This document shows positions 1 through 10,306 of a stretch of 37,142 nucleotides of DNA, piece after piece. The position numbers and the translations under genes are program-made. The stretch covers positions 1-37,142 of the forward strand of contig NZ_VJMG01000031.1 of the NCBI RefSeq assembly GCF_007004135.1, in the 5' to 3' direction. Below the pieces are notes generated by a model. The model was not told the origin of the DNA and did not search any database. It saw only the letters and a list, made by a program, of their open reading frames with translations. The stretch is from Affinirhizobium straminoryzae (lineage in GTDB: Bacteria; Pseudomonadota; Alphaproteobacteria; Rhizobiales; Rhizobiaceae). Position 1 is the stretch's first letter. Each line of letters starts with the position of its first letter.

Positions 1-210
1 ATTCCAGGGGAGAAGGTCAATCCGAAAGCCCAGTAGGGAGGCGGCGAGGTAATCCGCGTGTTCCTGGAGATCATTTCGAATTCTGTCTTCAATCTTAATG
101 GCGCTGCGGATTAGCTCAATTGAGGCCTTCAAAATTTCGATTTGTGAGGAAATAGAAAAGGCGAGCCCTCGATGGCCCGCCTCCACTTCGCTTTCATCGA
201 AAATACCCAC
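1..210 (-). CDS. Hypothetical protein downstream of nrdJ, partial at left edge
   Basis: An open frame of 70 codons runs from a GTG at 210 to the window edge with no stop. The start is supported by AGAGGA six bases upstream of the GTG. It begins 17 bases after the nrdJ stop on the same strand, so it is probably co-transcribed with nrdJ. The visible part is rich in I, L, E, R and A and looks like amphipathic helix (around residues 19-60, with IEILKASIELI and IEDRIRNDLQEH), suggesting a helical bundle or coiled coil. There is no signal peptide or obvious membrane segment. The DNA is clearly more AT-rich than nrdJ, which could mean recent acquisition. I do not recognise a family, and the C-terminus is outside the window. 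Confidence 0.6.
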   Translation of the reverse strand, partial: MGIFDESEVEAGHRGLAFSISSQIEILKASIELIRSAIKIEDRIRNDLQEHADYLAASLLGFRIDLLPWN

Positions 211-227
211 TTGGTATCCTCTGGAAC

Positions 228-3200
228 TCAAGAGCACCCGCTCGTCGCACCGCACGTGTCGCACTTCTCGCACGTCCCATTGCGCACCATCGTAAAATTC
301 TGGCACTCGGAGCACATGTTGCCCGTGTAGCCCTGCGCGATGGAGCGCATGCGGCGTTCTGCTTCCACCTTCTTTGCGTCTGCCTTGGCAGAGGCGGCGT
401 CGGCGGCGGCCTTGTCGGAGAAGAGGGCGGTGGCGGCCTCGTCGGCGATCACTTCCTCGATCATCTCTTCTGCCAGTTCCTTGGCCCGCTCCTCGTAGTC
501 CCGCTTGAAGGACACGACTTCGGAGGTGGAAATGGCAACCGTTGCTTCCAGCTTGCGGGCGGCGGAGCCGGCAAAAGCCGTCACATTGCCGCCGGCCGAG
601 GCCTTGGCCGGTGCCGCGGAGGACGCGCCGCGCGGTTCGCCGGACTGGGCGCTGGAGACCAGCGTCGGGCGATAGCCGCGGGTCAGGCCCTTCGAGACGA
701 TGTCGGCCTTGCCTTCGGAGACGCCGCGGCCGAGCGCCGTGGAGGAGAAGTCGGAGGTATCGACATGCGCCAGATCGTGGCGGCCGAGATAGGAAATGGC
801 GAGTTCGCGGAACACGTAGTCGAGGATCGACGTGGCGTTCTTGATCGCGTCATTGCCCGTCACGATGCCGGCCGGCTCGAACTTGGTGAAGGTGAAGGCA
901 TCGACATATTCTTCCAGCGGCACGCCGTATTGCAGGCCGAGCGAGACCGAGATGGCGAAGTTGTTGATGAAGGCGCGCAGCGCCGAACCTTCCTTGTTCA
1001 TGTCGAGGAAGATTTCGCCAAGGCGGCCGTCGTCGTATTCGCCGGTACGCAGGAAGATGGTGTGGCCGCCGATCTTCGCCTTCTGGGTATAGCCCTTGCG
1101 GCGCGACGGCAGCTTTTCCTGGCTGCGGACCAGACGTTCCACCACGCGCTCGACGATCTTTTCGGTGACGACCACGGCCTGGGCGGCTGCCGGCTGCGCC
1201 AGCAGTTCTTCCACCATGTCCTCGTCGTCCTCATCCTCGATCAGCGAGGCGTTGAGCGGCTGGGAGAGCTTCGAGCCATCGCGGTAAAGCGCATTGGCCT
1301 TCAGCGCCAGCTTCCAGGAGAGCATGTAGGCGGAGCCGCAATCCTCGACGGTCGCCTCGTTCGGCATGTTGATCGTCTTGGAGATCGCACCCGAGATGAA
1401 CGGCTGGGCTGCCGCCATCATGCGGATATGGCTTTCGACCGAGAGATACCGCTTGCCGATCTTGCCGCAGGGATTGGCGCAATCGAACACCGGCAGATGC
1501 TCGGCCTTCAGGAAGGGCGCGCCTTCCAGCGTCATCGCACCGCAGACATGGATGTTGGCGGCCTCGATATCCTTCTTCGAGAAGCCGATATGCTCCAGAA
1601 GGTTGAAGCTCATGTCGGCGAGCTGCTCGTCGGAAACTTTCAGGGCTTCCTTGAGGAAGTCGGCGCCGAGCGTCCACTGGTTGAAGACGAACTTGATGTC
1701 GAAGGCAGCCTTGGTGGCGCCGTTGATCGCCTCGATCTTCTCGTCGGTAAAGCCCTTGGCCTTCAGCGAGCCGGGGTTCACGCCCGGTGCCTGGTTGATG
1801 TTGCCATGACCGACGGCATAGGCCTCGATCTCGGCAATCTGGCTTTCGGAATAGCCGAGCGTGCGCAACGCTTCCGGCACGGCGCCGTTGATGATCTTGA
1901 AGTAGCCGCCGCCGGCCAGCTTCTTGAACTTCACCAGCGCAAAGTCGGGCTCGATGCCGGTCGTGTCGCAGTCCATCACGAGGCCGATCGTGCCGGTCGG
2001 CGCAATCACGGTCGTCTGGGCATTGCGGTAGCCGTGCTGTTCGCCGAGCGAAAGCGCCTTGTCCCAGGCTGCCTTGGCATGGGCCACGAGATCCCGGTCC
2101 GGGTTTTCCGAATGGATCAGCGGAACCGGGTTGACGGAGAGGCCTTCATAGCCGGTCGCTTCCCCATAGGCGGCTCGGCGATGGTTGCGGATGACGCGCA
2201 GCATGTTGTCGCGGTTCGGCGCAAAGCCCGGGAAGGGGCCAAGCTCCGAGGCGATTTCCGCCGAGGTGGCATAGGAGACGCCGGTCATGATCGCCGTCAG
2301 CGAGCCGGCAATGGCGCGGCCCTCTGCCGAATCATAGGGAATGCCGGAGGACATCAAGAGGCCGCCGATATTGGCATAGCCGAGGCCGAGCGTGCGGTAC
2401 TGGTAGGACAGTTCGGCAATCTGGCGCGACGGGAACTGTGCCATCATCACCGAGATTTCCAGAACGACGGTCCACAGGCGCACCGCATGCTCGTAATCGG
2501 CAATGTTGATGCGCTTGGTGGCCCGGTCCTTGAACTGCAGGAGGTTCAGCGAGGCCAGGTTGCAGGCCGTGTCATCCAGGAACATGTATTCCGAGCACGG
2601 GTTCGATGCGCGGATCGGGCCGGCCGCCGGGCAGGTGTGCCAGTCGTTCATGGTGGTGTTGAAGTGCAGGCCGGGATCAGCCGATGCCCAGGCGGCATAG
2701 GAGATCTTTTCCCAGAGGTCGCGGGCCTTCAGCGTCTTCAGCACCTTGCCGTCCTTGCGGGCGGTCAGGTTCCAGTTGCCGTCATTCTCGACAGCGCGCA
2801 GGAAATCGTCCTTCAGCGAGACGGAGTTGTTGGAGTTCTGGCCGGAGACGGTGAGATAGGCTTCCGAATCCCAGTCCGTGTCATAGGTCTTGAACTCGAG
2901 ATCCTTGTAGCCCTGCTTGGCGAACTGGATGACGCGCTTGACATAGTTTTCCGGCACCTGGTCCTTCTTGGCAGCGCGGATTTCGCGCTTCAGGGCCGGG
3001 TTCTTGGTCGGGTCGAAGCAATCGTCGCCATCGCCGTCGCAATTCACGCAGGCCTTCATGATGGCCTTCAGATGGCGGGCAACGATCTTGGAACCGGTGA
3101 CGAGGGCGGCAACCTTCTGCTCTTCCTTCACCTTCCAGTCGATATAGGCTTCGATATCGGGATGGTCGATGTCGACTACCACCATCTTGGCGGCGCGGCG

Positions 3201-4022
3201 CGTGGTGCCGCCCGACTTGATGGCGCCGGCAGCGCGGTCACCGATCTTCAGGAAGGACATGAGGCCCGAGGAACGGCCGCCGCCGGACAGCTTTTCACCT
3301 TCGCCGCGCAGATGGGAGAAGTTGGAGCCGGTGCCGGAACCATACTTGAAGAGGCGCGCTTCACGCACCCACAGGTCCATGATGCCGCCCTCGTTGACGA
3401 GATCGTCCTCGACGGACTGGATGAAGCAGGCATGCGGCTGCGGATGTTCGTAAGCGGACTTCGACTTGGTCAGCTTGCCGGTGAAGGGGTCGACGTAGAA
3501 ATGGCCCTGGCCGGGGCCGTCGATGCCATAGGCCCAGTGCAGGCCGGTGTTGAACCACTGCGGGCTGTTCGGCGCCACGCGCTGGGTGGCGAGCATGTAG
3601 GCAAGCTCGTCCTTGAAGGCGGCGGCATCTTCTTCCGAGGAGAAATACTTGCCCTTCCAGCCCCAGTAGGTCCAGGTGCCGGCCAGACGGTCAAACACCT
3701 GTCGCGCGTCGGTTTCCGAACCGTAGCGTTCGGATTCCGGAAGATCCTTCAGGGCCTTTTCGTCGGCAACCGAGCGCCACAGGAAGGAGGGAACGTCGTT
3801 TTCCTCGATCTTTTTCAGGGCCTTCGGCACGCCGGCCTTGCGGAAATATTTTTGCGCGAGGACGTCGGTCGCCACCTGGGAAAACTGCGCGGGAACGTCG
3901 ATGTCTTCCAGGCGGAAGACGATCGAGCCGTCGGGATTGCGGATCTCGCTGACAGCCTTGCGGAATTCGATCTCCGCATAGGCGCCCTGGCCAGGTTTGG
4001 TGAAACGACGTTCAATGCGCAT
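228..4022 (-). CDS. nrdJ: Vitamin B12-dependent ribonucleotide reductase (class II)
   Basis: A 1264-residue adenosylcobalamin-dependent ribonucleoside-diphosphate reductase, a cytoplasmic enzyme making deoxynucleotides without oxygen or a second radical subunit. Visible motifs are [11 protein letters not shown] near residue 198 (first redox cysteine region), the NPCSEY radical-site motif near residue 474, and a C-terminal cysteine cluster ([15 protein letters not shown]) near 1236-1257 resembling a zinc-ribbon/thiol-shuttle tail. Length matches the long rhizobial NrdJ form. The frame is open 23 codons further upstream, but the ATG at 4022 is preferred because it is preceded by a purine-rich GAGGACGAGAG and gives the usual MRIERRF start. 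Two NrdR-box-like palindromes lie 120-167 bases upstream. A small gene follows after 17 bases. Confidence 0.96.
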   Translation of the reverse strand: MRIERRFTKPGQGAYAEIEFRKAVSEIRNPDGSIVFRLEDIDVPAQFSQVATDVLAQKYFRKAGVPKALKKIEENDVPSFLWRSVADEKALKDLPESERYGSETDARQVFDRLAGTWTYWGWKGKYFSSEEDAAAFKDELAYMLATQRVAPNSPQWFNTGLHWAYGIDGPGQGHFYVDPFTGKLTKSKSAYEHPQPHACFIQSVEDDLVNEGGIMDLWVREARLFKYGSGTGSNFSHLRGEGEKLSGGGRSSGLMSFLKIGDRAAGAIKSGGTTRRAAKMVVVDIDHPDIEAYIDWKVKEEQKVAALVTGSKIVARHLKAIMKACVNCDGDGDDCFDPTKNPALKREIRAAKKDQVPENYVKRVIQFAKQGYKDLEFKTYDTDWDSEAYLTVSGQNSNNSVSLKDDFLRAVENDGNWNLTARKDGKVLKTLKARDLWEKISYAAWASADPGLHFNTTMNDWHTCPAAGPIRASNPCSEYMFLDDTACNLASLNLLQFKDRATKRINIADYEHAVRLWTVVLEISVMMAQFPSRQIAELSYQYRTLGLGYANIGGLLMSSGIPYDSAEGRAIAGSLTAIMTGVSYATSAEIASELGPFPGFAPNRDNMLRVIRNHRRAAYGEATGYEGLSVNPVPLIHSENPDRDLVAHAKAAWDKALSLGEQHGYRNAQTTVIAPTGTIGLVMDCDTTGIEPDFALVKFKKLAGGGYFKIINGAVPEALRTLGYSESQIAEIEAYAVGHGNINQAPGVNPGSLKAKGFTDEKIEAINGATKAAFDIKFVFNQWTLGADFLKEALKVSDEQLADMSFNLLEHIGFSKKDIEAANIHVCGAMTLEGAPFLKAEHLPVFDCANPCGKIGKRYLSVESHIRMMAAAQPFISGAISKTINMPNEATVEDCGSAYMLSWKLALKANALYRDGSKLSQPLNASLIEDEDDEDMVEELLAQPAAAQAVVVTEKIVERVVERLVRSQEKLPSRRKGYTQKAKIGGHTIFLRTGEYDDGRLGEIFLDMNKEGSALRAFINNFAISVSLGLQYGVPLEEYVDAFTFTKFEPAGIVTGNDAIKNATSILDYVFRELAISYLGRHDLAHVDTSDFSSTALGRGVSEGKADIVSKGLTRGYRPTLVSSAQSGEPRGASSAAPAKASAGGNVTAFAGSAARKLEATVAISTSEVVSFKRDYEERAKELAEEMIEEVIADEAATALFSDKAAADAASAKADAKKVEAERRMRSIAQGYTGNMCSECQNFTMVRNGTCEKCDTCGATSGCS

Positions 4023-4679
4023 CTCTCTCGTCCTCGCTGTCGCGCCCGCCGGGCGCACAAAAATCCGTCGGCGGCGATCGCTGTCAAACAACGCGCAGCC
4101 GTGCCCGTTTCAACTCGAATGGTAAATCATCCGTGGATGGTCGACCTGTATCTTGTGGGCAGGTTGGCTGCAAACACTAAATATAGCGTAAAAACAGTTT
4201 TCCACCACCCCATTTTGCCGAGACGGTGGCACAAAAAGACACGCGACATCCACCAGCGTGCGAGCCCTCATGGCAAGCCGCCGACCGACGGAGTTGGGTG
4301 ATTTTTGCGCTTACAGAGGATCGGCCTCGTGACGTCCGATCCTGTCGCCGCCGCAACGGTTCCAATCTCGGCCGAACCGGGAGATTCGTCAAGGCTTAGA
4401 CTGCAACGGTTTTTTAACCACAATATCTTGTGTCTGTAAGCTGTGGAAAACGGGGAGAAGCGAATCATTCAATCGCATCAAGCATTTGGCGTGGCGTCTT
4501 TCCCGGCCGCCTTCTGCGGCGTGACGGATTTTGTGACAGATGCAGGACCGGGACCCCATAAATTCTCGGAGTTTTTCCATGCAAAATTTTAACGCACGTA
4601 ACTTAGGAGATTCGAATGGAAGAATGCTGCGGGTGCATACCCTGCCGTGCAATCCGCCCCGTTCGAAGCCTTCGGAGAG
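4023..4679. other. Intergenic region between divergent nrdJ and chemotaxis receptor
   Basis: About 650 bases with no convincing gene. It holds the nrdJ leader and NrdR boxes (4143-4189), a short motif at 4399-4415 that recurs nearly exactly at 12162-12178, and an AT-rich stretch at 4560-4615 that probably carries the promoter of the plus-strand receptor. At 4605-4618 there is a well-spaced AGGAGA and ATG, but that frame is not the receptor frame. I see no cobalamin riboswitch. Confidence 0.6.
4143..4189 (-). promoter_or_regulatory. Tandem NrdR-box-like operators upstream of nrdJ
   Basis: The site at 4174-4189 reads acactaaatatagcgt and matches the NrdR consensus (acaCwAtATaTwGtgt, recalled from the literature) at 14 of 16 positions. 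A weaker site at 4143-4158 matches at about 10 of 16. Their centres are 31 bp apart, about three helical turns, which is the usual spacing of paired NrdR boxes. NrdR is an ATP/dATP-sensing repressor of ribonucleotide reductase genes, and nrdJ is the gene immediately downstream on the minus strand. The proximal match is strong; the second is supported mostly by spacing. Confidence 0.7.
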
Positions 4680-6593
4680 ATGTCCGTGACGATCAAGAAC
4701 CTGTCGATCCTCAAGAAGATCAGTCTGGTGGTGGTGCTGATGGGCGCTGCCGCCGCCGCCATTGCCGCTGTCGGAACGCAAGGCCTCTTCTCGATGGGGG
4801 GGGCGCTGAAGGATACGGGGGCACGCGAGGAGGTGGCCCGCGAGGCCATGGACCTGCGCATCGACATCATTGCCATCAGCCGCATGACCTACCAGCTGGC
4901 GCTCGCGCCCGACAAGGCCGCCGATTTCGCAGCCGAGACGGAGAAGCGCGCCAAGGAAATGCTGGAACGCCTGCCGAAGATCGCCTCCACCGCCGATGCG
5001 GAGGAGCAGAAGCAGCTCTCCGACATCAAGGCGAGCCTCAACGCCTATTTCGATGCCATCCGCCAGATGGTGAAGATAGCCGGCACCGAAGCCGGCAAGG
5101 ATCGCCAGGTGATGACGGCTGCACTTGAGAAAGCGCTGGACGGCCAGAAGGCCGTGACGGCTGCCGTCAAGGTTTACAGCACCTATTCCGCCAAGACGCT
5201 GTCGCAGTCGCGCGCCTATGCGATCGATGAGTCGCAAACGACGGTCATGATCCTTGCGATCACCGCCGTGGTCTGCATCGTCGCCGGCGTCGCGCTCAGC
5301 CTCGTCATCGCCCGTCGCGAGATTGCAAGCCCCATCCGCCGCATGACGCTGGTGATGAGCGCCATGGCAAAAGGCCGCACAGACCAACCGGTGACCGATA
5401 CCGACCGCACCGACGAAATCGGCGAGATGGCCCGCGCGCTCGAAGTGTTTCGCGCCAACGAGATCCAGATGCGAGCCATGGAAGCGCAGGAGGCGGCGCT
5501 CAATCGTCAGAGCAAGGATCTGCAGGTCTCGATCAGCGGCATCGTGGCCGCCGCCGCTGCCGGCGATTTCAGCCAGCGCATCAGCAAGCGCTACGAGGAT
5601 GCCGATCTCGAACGCTTCGCCACCAGCGTCAACGAACTGGTGGAGAATGTCGACAAGGGGATCACGGAGGTGCGCCGCGTTGTCGCCGCTCTGGCCGAGC
5701 AGGACCTGACGCAGGATATGCGGGGCACCTTCCAGGGGGCCTTTGCCGAGCTGCAGCAGAACGTCAACGCCACCATGGGCGTGCTGCGGGGCACGATGGA
5801 TAACGTGCGCACCGCCGCAGGCACCATCAGCGACAATTCCGGCGAGCTGTCCTCGGCCTCCAACCAGCTGGCGCGCCGCACCGAGCAGCAGGCAGCAGCC
5901 CTTGAAGAGACCGCGGCGGCTCTCGAGGAAATCACCACCACGGTTCGCATGTCGACCGATCGCGCCAACGAGGCAACCCGCATGGTGGCAGAAACGAAGG
6001 CCAGCGCCGGCCGCTCAGGCGGCATCGTGCGCGATGCGATCGAGGCCATGGGTCGCATCGAACAGTCCTCGCAGAAGATCAGCCAGATCATCTCCGTCAT
6101 TGACGAGATCGCTTTCCAGACCAACTTGCTTGCGCTGAATGCCGGTGTCGAGGCGGCGCGCGCGGGCGAGGCCGGTCGTGGCTTTGCCGTGGTGGCGCAG
6201 GAGGTGCGGGAACTCGCGCAGCGATCTGCCAATGCCGCCAAGGAGATCAAGACGCTGATCAACACGTCTGCCGACGAGGTCAAGGGCGGCGTGACGCTGG
6301 TGCTCTCCACCGGCGAGGCGCTGAAGGAGATCGAGGATTTGGTCAACCGCGTCAACGACCATGTCGCGACCATCGCGCGCGCCGCCGGCGAACAGTCCGC
6401 AGCGCTCGGCGAGATCAACACCTCCGTCAACCACATGGACCAGATGACGCAGCAGAACGCGGCCATGGTGGAGGAAACCACCGCCGCGAGCCAGGTGCTG
6501 GCGTCCGAAAGCCGCCAGCTGACAGCAATCCTCGCGCGCTTCCGGCTGGATGGCGCCGCCAGCGCCGGCCACGCCTATCGCACGGCGGCCTGA
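4680..6593 (+). CDS. Methyl-accepting chemotaxis protein with two HAMP-type segments
   Basis: A 637-residue transmembrane chemoreceptor that would signal to CheA/CheW. Membrane segments lie near residues 12-34 and 187-210, flanking a helical periplasmic domain of about 150 residues that looks like the four-helix-bundle ligand-binding type. A HAMP domain follows (about 211-263), then a second HAMP-like segment (about 285-350), then the cytoplasmic signalling domain with the conserved hairpin tip ([20 protein letters not shown]). The C-terminus lacks a CheR-tethering pentapeptide. The start is uncertain: the ATG at 4680 has GGAGAG directly against it, while the in-frame GTG at 4686 has GGAGAG six bases upstream and may be the true start. 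An in-frame GTG also exists at 4647. The ligand cannot be read from sequence. Confidence 0.93.
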   Translation: MSVTIKNLSILKKISLVVVLMGAAAAAIAAVGTQGLFSMGGALKDTGAREEVAREAMDLRIDIIAISRMTYQLALAPDKAADFAAETEKRAKEMLERLPKIASTADAEEQKQLSDIKASLNAYFDAIRQMVKIAGTEAGKDRQVMTAALEKALDGQKAVTAAVKVYSTYSAKTLSQSRAYAIDESQTTVMILAITAVVCIVAGVALSLVIARREIASPIRRMTLVMSAMAKGRTDQPVTDTDRTDEIGEMARALEVFRANEIQMRAMEAQEAALNRQSKDLQVSISGIVAAAAAGDFSQRISKRYEDADLERFATSVNELVENVDKGITEVRRVVAALAEQDLTQDMRGTFQGAFAELQQNVNATMGVLRGTMDNVRTAAGTISDNSGELSSASNQLARRTEQQAAALEETAAALEEITTTVRMSTDRANEATRMVAETKASAGRSGGIVRDAIEAMGRIEQSSQKISQIISVIDEIAFQTNLLALNAGVEAARAGEAGRGFAVVAQEVRELAQRSANAAKEIKTLINTSADEVKGGVTLVLSTGEALKEIEDLVNRVNDHVATIARAAGEQSAALGEINTSVNHMDQMTQQNAAMVEETTAASQVLASESRQLTAILARFRLDGAASAGHAYRTAA

Positions 6594-6929
6594 TCGTCGG
6601 TCAAGGACGGACCGGCAACGAGACAGGCGCCCGCGTGGCGCCTTTTTCGTTGGCCACGAGACCGGGGAATGCCATGCACTCCGGGTACTCTCCGGGCTCC
6701 GAAACGCATGAACCGGCGTGACGGCGATGCGTTCCGGCAGTCGGCCCTCTGTCCCCATGCAGGTGAACGGTGCCGCCGTGAAAGGGGAGACGCCGGCATT
6801 CCTGCATGCCACGTCCGCGGCAACATCTCCGGCGACAGAGCTTGCAGACGAGGCTCTTACAGCGGCTCCCGAATGCAAGCGGCCGCCCGAAAGGACGGCC
6901 GCGGTGCCTGGCTGATGGAATGGATGAGG
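6594..6929. other. Intergenic region between convergent chemotaxis genes
   Basis: It holds the plus-strand terminator at 6625-6648 and a GC-rich hairpin at 6879-6902 (ten-base arms with one mismatch) close to the end of the minus-strand gene, possibly its terminator although the T run is poor. Nothing else in the roughly 230 bases between them looks like a gene. Confidence 0.5.
6625..6648 (+). terminator. Rho-independent terminator after chemoreceptor
   Basis: A 7-bp GC-rich stem (aggcgcc / ggcgcct) with a five-base loop is followed immediately by a T run, about 30 bases after the receptor stop. Confidence 0.85.
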
Positions 6930-7508
6930 TCAGAGGGCTTCGAGGTTGACGCCGACCGTGATCGCGCCGATCGGCTTGCCGGTTTCGTCGCTGATGGTCA
7001 TGGAGGCCTGGGACTGCAGGGTCTGGCTCGATTCGTCCTTCTCGACCTTGTCGACGAACAGCACATCCTTGCCGACACCGAAGCTCTTCTGGAACTTCGC
7101 CTCGTCACCCTGCCAGTAGTCGGAGGTGACTTCGCTCTGGCCGACATTGAGGCCCTTGTTGTCCATCACGAACACTTCCGCAATGGCGCCCTTGGAATCG
7201 GCCTGCTTGGCCTTGAGGAAGGCAGAGACGGCATTGCCGAGGGTTGCAGTGATCAGCGGCTTGTCGGCGGCATCCACTTCTGCGCGCCACTTCTTGTCGA
7301 GGGCCACGATATCGGCCTCGCTCAGATGGGCGTGCTTGGCATTCTGCGCCTTGATGGCACCGATGATGACGGGATCATTCACCCAGCCGGTGACATGGGC
7401 CTTCATATAGGCGGTCACGGGGGCGACATGTGCCTCTTCCGCCCTGGCCGGCTGCAGGAAGAGGGTCATCATGGCGGTAGCGGCAAGACCGGTCAGAAAA
7501 TGTTTCAT
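6930..7508 (-). CDS. Periplasmic PDC/Cache-like sensor protein
   Basis: A 192-residue protein with a clear Sec signal peptide (KH start, hydrophobic LTGLAATAMMTLFL, cleavage after ARA near residue 22). The mature part resembles a single PDC/Cache domain: a long helix followed by strands including GAIAEVFVMDNKGLNVGQSEVTSDYW, with the typical DNKGL-V-xS and DYWQGDE-KF features, and a final strand GKPIGAITVGVNL. It has no membrane anchor or signalling domain, so it is a free periplasmic binding domain. It lies 88 bases downstream of a chemoreceptor on the same strand, which suggests the two work together in chemotactic sensing. The start at 7508 is supported by GAGGAG upstream. Family assignment is by fold pattern and the ligand is unknown. 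Confidence 0.85.
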   Translation of the reverse strand: MKHFLTGLAATAMMTLFLQPARAEEAHVAPVTAYMKAHVTGWVNDPVIIGAIKAQNAKHAHLSEADIVALDKKWRAEVDAADKPLITATLGNAVSAFLKAKQADSKGAIAEVFVMDNKGLNVGQSEVTSDYWQGDEAKFQKSFGVGKDVLFVDKVEKDESSQTLQSQASMTISDETGKPIGAITVGVNLEAL

Positions 7509-7596
7509 AGGGGGCTCCTCGGATGGGGGGATTCTGGACGGGACCTTCTGCCGGTTGCGCCTCGCCGGTCCCGGTGGCGAGGCATCGTGTTGGGGA

Positions 7597-9369
7597 TCAG
7601 GCGACGCGGCGTTGGCCGGCAAGAGGGCCGAGCTGGAAGCGACCGCTGGCGTCCTGCATGGTGCGGCTCTGCGAGAGCAGATCATGGGAGGCGGCGCTCA
7701 CCTCTTCCACCATGGCGGCGTTCTGCTGGGTGGTCTGGTCCATGCTGCTGATCGAGGCATTGATCTCCTGCAGGCCGGTTGCCTGCTGGCGATAGGACTG
7801 CACCATGCCGACGATGCCTTCGGCGATGCGGCCGATATGCTCCTCGATCTTCAGCAGCGTGTCGCCGGTCTGGTTGACGAGCTGGACGCCGTTTGCCACC
7901 TCGCTGTTCGACACATCGATCAGGTTCTTGATCTGTTTGGCGGCATTGGCCGAGCGCTGGGCAAGCTCGCGCACTTCCTGCGCGACGACCGCAAAGCCCT
8001 TGCCGGCTTCACCGGCACGCGCGGCCTCGACGCCAGCATTGAGCGCCAGAAGATTCGTCTGGAAGGCGATCTCATCGATCACGCCGATGATCGTGCCGAT
8101 CTGCGAGGACGAGTGCTGGATGCGGTCCATGGCGCCGATCGCATTGCGCACGACCTCGGCCGAATGGCTGGCTTCCGACTTGGCTTCGCCCACCATGGCA
8201 CCAGTCGTCTCGGCGCTCTGCGAGGAGGTGCGCACGGTTGCGGTGACCTGATCGAGCGCGGCAGCGGTTTCCTCCAGCGCAGCGGCCTGCTGTTCGGTGC
8301 GCTTGGCCAGTTGCTCGGCCTGGGAGGCAAGCTCCACGGCGCCACTTTCCACATTGCCGGCCGATGACTTGATTTCGGTGATGGCGACCGCAACGGACTG
8401 CACCATGGCGTTGAAATCCAGTCGCAGCTTCTCGAATTCGGGACCGAGATCGCCAAGCGTAGCGGTGAGATCGCCGGCTGCCATCCGTTCCAGCGCGGAG
8501 CCGACGCTTGCCATCACCCGTGCCTGGGTCGCCGCATTGTCTTCGGCCATGCGCGCATTGCGGGCACGTTCGCTGCTGATCGTCGCCTGCTGCTCTTCGG
8601 CCAGGCGATGTTGTTCCTGCTGGGCGATCGCATCCTTGCGGAAGCCTTCGAGTGCGCGGGCCAGGAAGCCGATCTCGTCGCCCTTCTGCTGGAAGACGAC
8701 CGGCGACTGCAGATCGCCCTGCTGCAGGCCGGCGATGCGGCGGCTGAGAACCTGCAGCGGCTGGCCGACCAGCCGGCGCATGGTGACGATGAAGACGGTA
8801 ACGGCAGCGATGATGACGAGGGACTGCAACATGACCGAGGTGAGAACCTTGCTGCGGATCTGGTCGATGATCCGGTCGCCGGTCCAGGTCGTCACGACAT
8901 AGCCCGTCGGCTTGCCGGACTTGTCATTGGGAAGCGGCGCAACGATCGTCATCAGGTCCGGATCGGCGCCAGTATCGACGATCGCAGGTTTCTCGGGGCG
9001 GGTCGCGGCAGCCTTTGCCAGCGCATCGGCAGAGGGCAGGTCGTCCACCTCCTTGCGGTTCCAGCTGTCCACGACATTCAACGTGGCGCCATAGGCGGCA
9101 AATTGCACAAGGTGCAGATCCGCCTTGTCCCGGTAGAGGGCATAGGCTTCCTGAACGACATCGGCCTTGCCCCACTTGACGCCCCCTGAGGCAAGCGTCG
9201 CAAACTGTGCCGTATCCTTCATCCAGTTTGCGGAGATCAGCGACAGCATGGCGGCCCGTTCGCTGGTCCAGGTGGAGATGCCGAGACCGATGACGCCGAT
9301 CAGGTTGATCGTCACGATGATGGCGGACAGCTTGGCCGTCAGGGGAAGGGATCTCAGGAAATTCGGCAT
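7597..9369 (-). CDS. Methyl-accepting chemotaxis protein, single-Cache type
   Basis: A 590-residue transmembrane chemoreceptor. A first membrane segment lies near residues 13-34. A periplasmic domain follows, containing a helix plus strands typical of a single Cache domain ([20 protein letters not shown], then [17 protein letters not shown] and [11 protein letters not shown]). A second membrane segment is near 186-207, followed by HAMP (about 208-260), a linker, and the signalling domain with the conserved tip [20 protein letters not shown]. No CheR pentapeptide is seen at the C-terminus. The start at 9369 is chosen over an in-frame upstream codon because GAGGG lies four bases upstream and the hydrophobic segment then begins at the normal distance. 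The gene is followed by the periplasmic PDC-like protein, probably in one operon. Confidence 0.94.
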   Translation of the reverse strand: MPNFLRSLPLTAKLSAIIVTINLIGVIGLGISTWTSERAAMLSLISANWMKDTAQFATLASGGVKWGKADVVQEAYALYRDKADLHLVQFAAYGATLNVVDSWNRKEVDDLPSADALAKAAATRPEKPAIVDTGADPDLMTIVAPLPNDKSGKPTGYVVTTWTGDRIIDQIRSKVLTSVMLQSLVIIAAVTVFIVTMRRLVGQPLQVLSRRIAGLQQGDLQSPVVFQQKGDEIGFLARALEGFRKDAIAQQEQHRLAEEQQATISSERARNARMAEDNAATQARVMASVGSALERMAAGDLTATLGDLGPEFEKLRLDFNAMVQSVAVAITEIKSSAGNVESGAVELASQAEQLAKRTEQQAAALEETAAALDQVTATVRTSSQSAETTGAMVGEAKSEASHSAEVVRNAIGAMDRIQHSSSQIGTIIGVIDEIAFQTNLLALNAGVEAARAGEAGKGFAVVAQEVRELAQRSANAAKQIKNLIDVSNSEVANGVQLVNQTGDTLLKIEEHIGRIAEGIVGMVQSYRQQATGLQEINASISSMDQTTQQNAAMVEEVSAASHDLLSQSRTMQDASGRFQLGPLAGQRRVA

Positions 9370-9600
9370 GGCGCCCTCGGCTCCAGGGACCGCATGGCGG
9401 GTCCGGGACATGGCTCGATGCGCTTGATGGTCAGGCCGTCATGGTCCGCCGCAGCCTCAGGGTGCAACCGCGCGTCTCATTTTATGGCTTTCGAATATAA
9501 ATAAATCGTGAAATAGGCTTCCCGCGTTGGGGGGTACAGACAGGCAAATGTCTGAGAACAAAACATAATTGACACTCATGTCGGTTCGCAAAGCCGTATC

Positions 9601-9633
9601 CAAAACGAAAGAACCCGCCGGTCGGGCGGGTTC
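9601..9633 (-). terminator. Rho-independent terminator of the phosphoribosyltransferase gene
   Basis: Nine-base perfect arms at 9611-9619 and 9625-9633 (gaacccgcc / ggcgggttc) with a five-base loop. Read on the minus strand it ends in a T-rich tract, 22 bases after the stop of the gene at 9656. Confidence 0.85.
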
Positions 9634-9655
9634 CAGATGCCGGAGAAAGCAAGGA

Positions 9656-10153
9656 TCAGCCCTTGTGGCCCTTGGCGATCGGTTCCTGATAGGTGAACCC
9701 CATGTCCCAGGGGAAATAGATCCAGGTGTCCTGCGAGACTTCGGTGACGAAGGTATCGACCGTCGGAACGCCCTTCGGCTTGGCATAGACGCAGGCAAAA
9801 TGTGCGTTCGGCATCATGGCGCGCACTTCCGAGGCGGTCTTGCCGGTGTCGGTGAGGTCGTCCACGACCAGTACGCCCTTGCCGCCATCGGTCAGCAGGT
9901 CGGCGGTAATGCCTTTCAGCACGTTCATGTCGCCCTGGTTCACATAGTCATGGTAGGAGGCGATGCAGACCGTTTCGATCAGGCGGATGTTCAGTTCGCG
10001 CGAAATGATCGCGGCCGGCACCAGGCCGCCGCGCGTAATGCAGACGATGGCACGGAAATCCTGGTTGAGGCCGGCCAGCCGCCAGGCCAGCGCACGGGCG
10101 TCACGGTGAAACTGATCCCAGGAAACGGGAAAGGCTTTGTCGGGTAGGGACAT
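9656..10153 (-). CDS. gpt: Xanthine phosphoribosyltransferase
   Basis: A 165-residue type I phosphoribosyltransferase that would convert xanthine or guanine with PRPP to the nucleotide in purine salvage. The PRPP-binding loop [13 protein letters not shown] is intact near residue 84-96, and ITRGGLVPA near residue 39 matches the Gpt-type flexible region. Length and the ending ([14 protein letters not shown]) fit the xanthine-specific family. The ATG at 10153 is chosen because GGAG lies nine bases upstream and 165 residues is the usual length. Transcribed alone, with its own terminator. Confidence 0.9.
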   Translation of the reverse strand: MSLPDKAFPVSWDQFHRDARALAWRLAGLNQDFRAIVCITRGGLVPAAIISRELNIRLIETVCIASYHDYVNQGDMNVLKGITADLLTDGGKGVLVVDDLTDTGKTASEVRAMMPNAHFACVYAKPKGVPTVDTFVTEVSQDTWIYFPWDMGFTYQEPIAKGHKG

Positions 10154-10306
10154 GCGAAAAGGCTCCGAAGGCGCTGACGGGCAAATGGGGAGGGCGCGCC
10201 GCAAATGCCGGAGCAGCCCGCGGGCGGCCTGTTCGACAGGTTCCCGTTGGCTGCTGCTCTTAGCGGCAAATCCCTTGAAAAAGCAAGCCGGATGCGCAGG
10301 CAGAGG

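Noticed and set aside
765..4301. Very long open frame on the plus strand opposite nrdJ
   Set aside because: It is the antisense shadow of the GC-rich nrdJ gene; the translation has no recognisable domain and the minus frame is a complete known enzyme.
4023..4679. Cobalamin riboswitch upstream of nrdJ
   Set aside because: I could not find a B12-box-like core or the expected stem layout; the region is better explained by NrdR sites.
4389..5387. Long minus-strand frame opposite the first chemoreceptor
   Set aside because: His/Arg/Gly-rich shadow composition with no motif; the plus-strand receptor is unambiguous.
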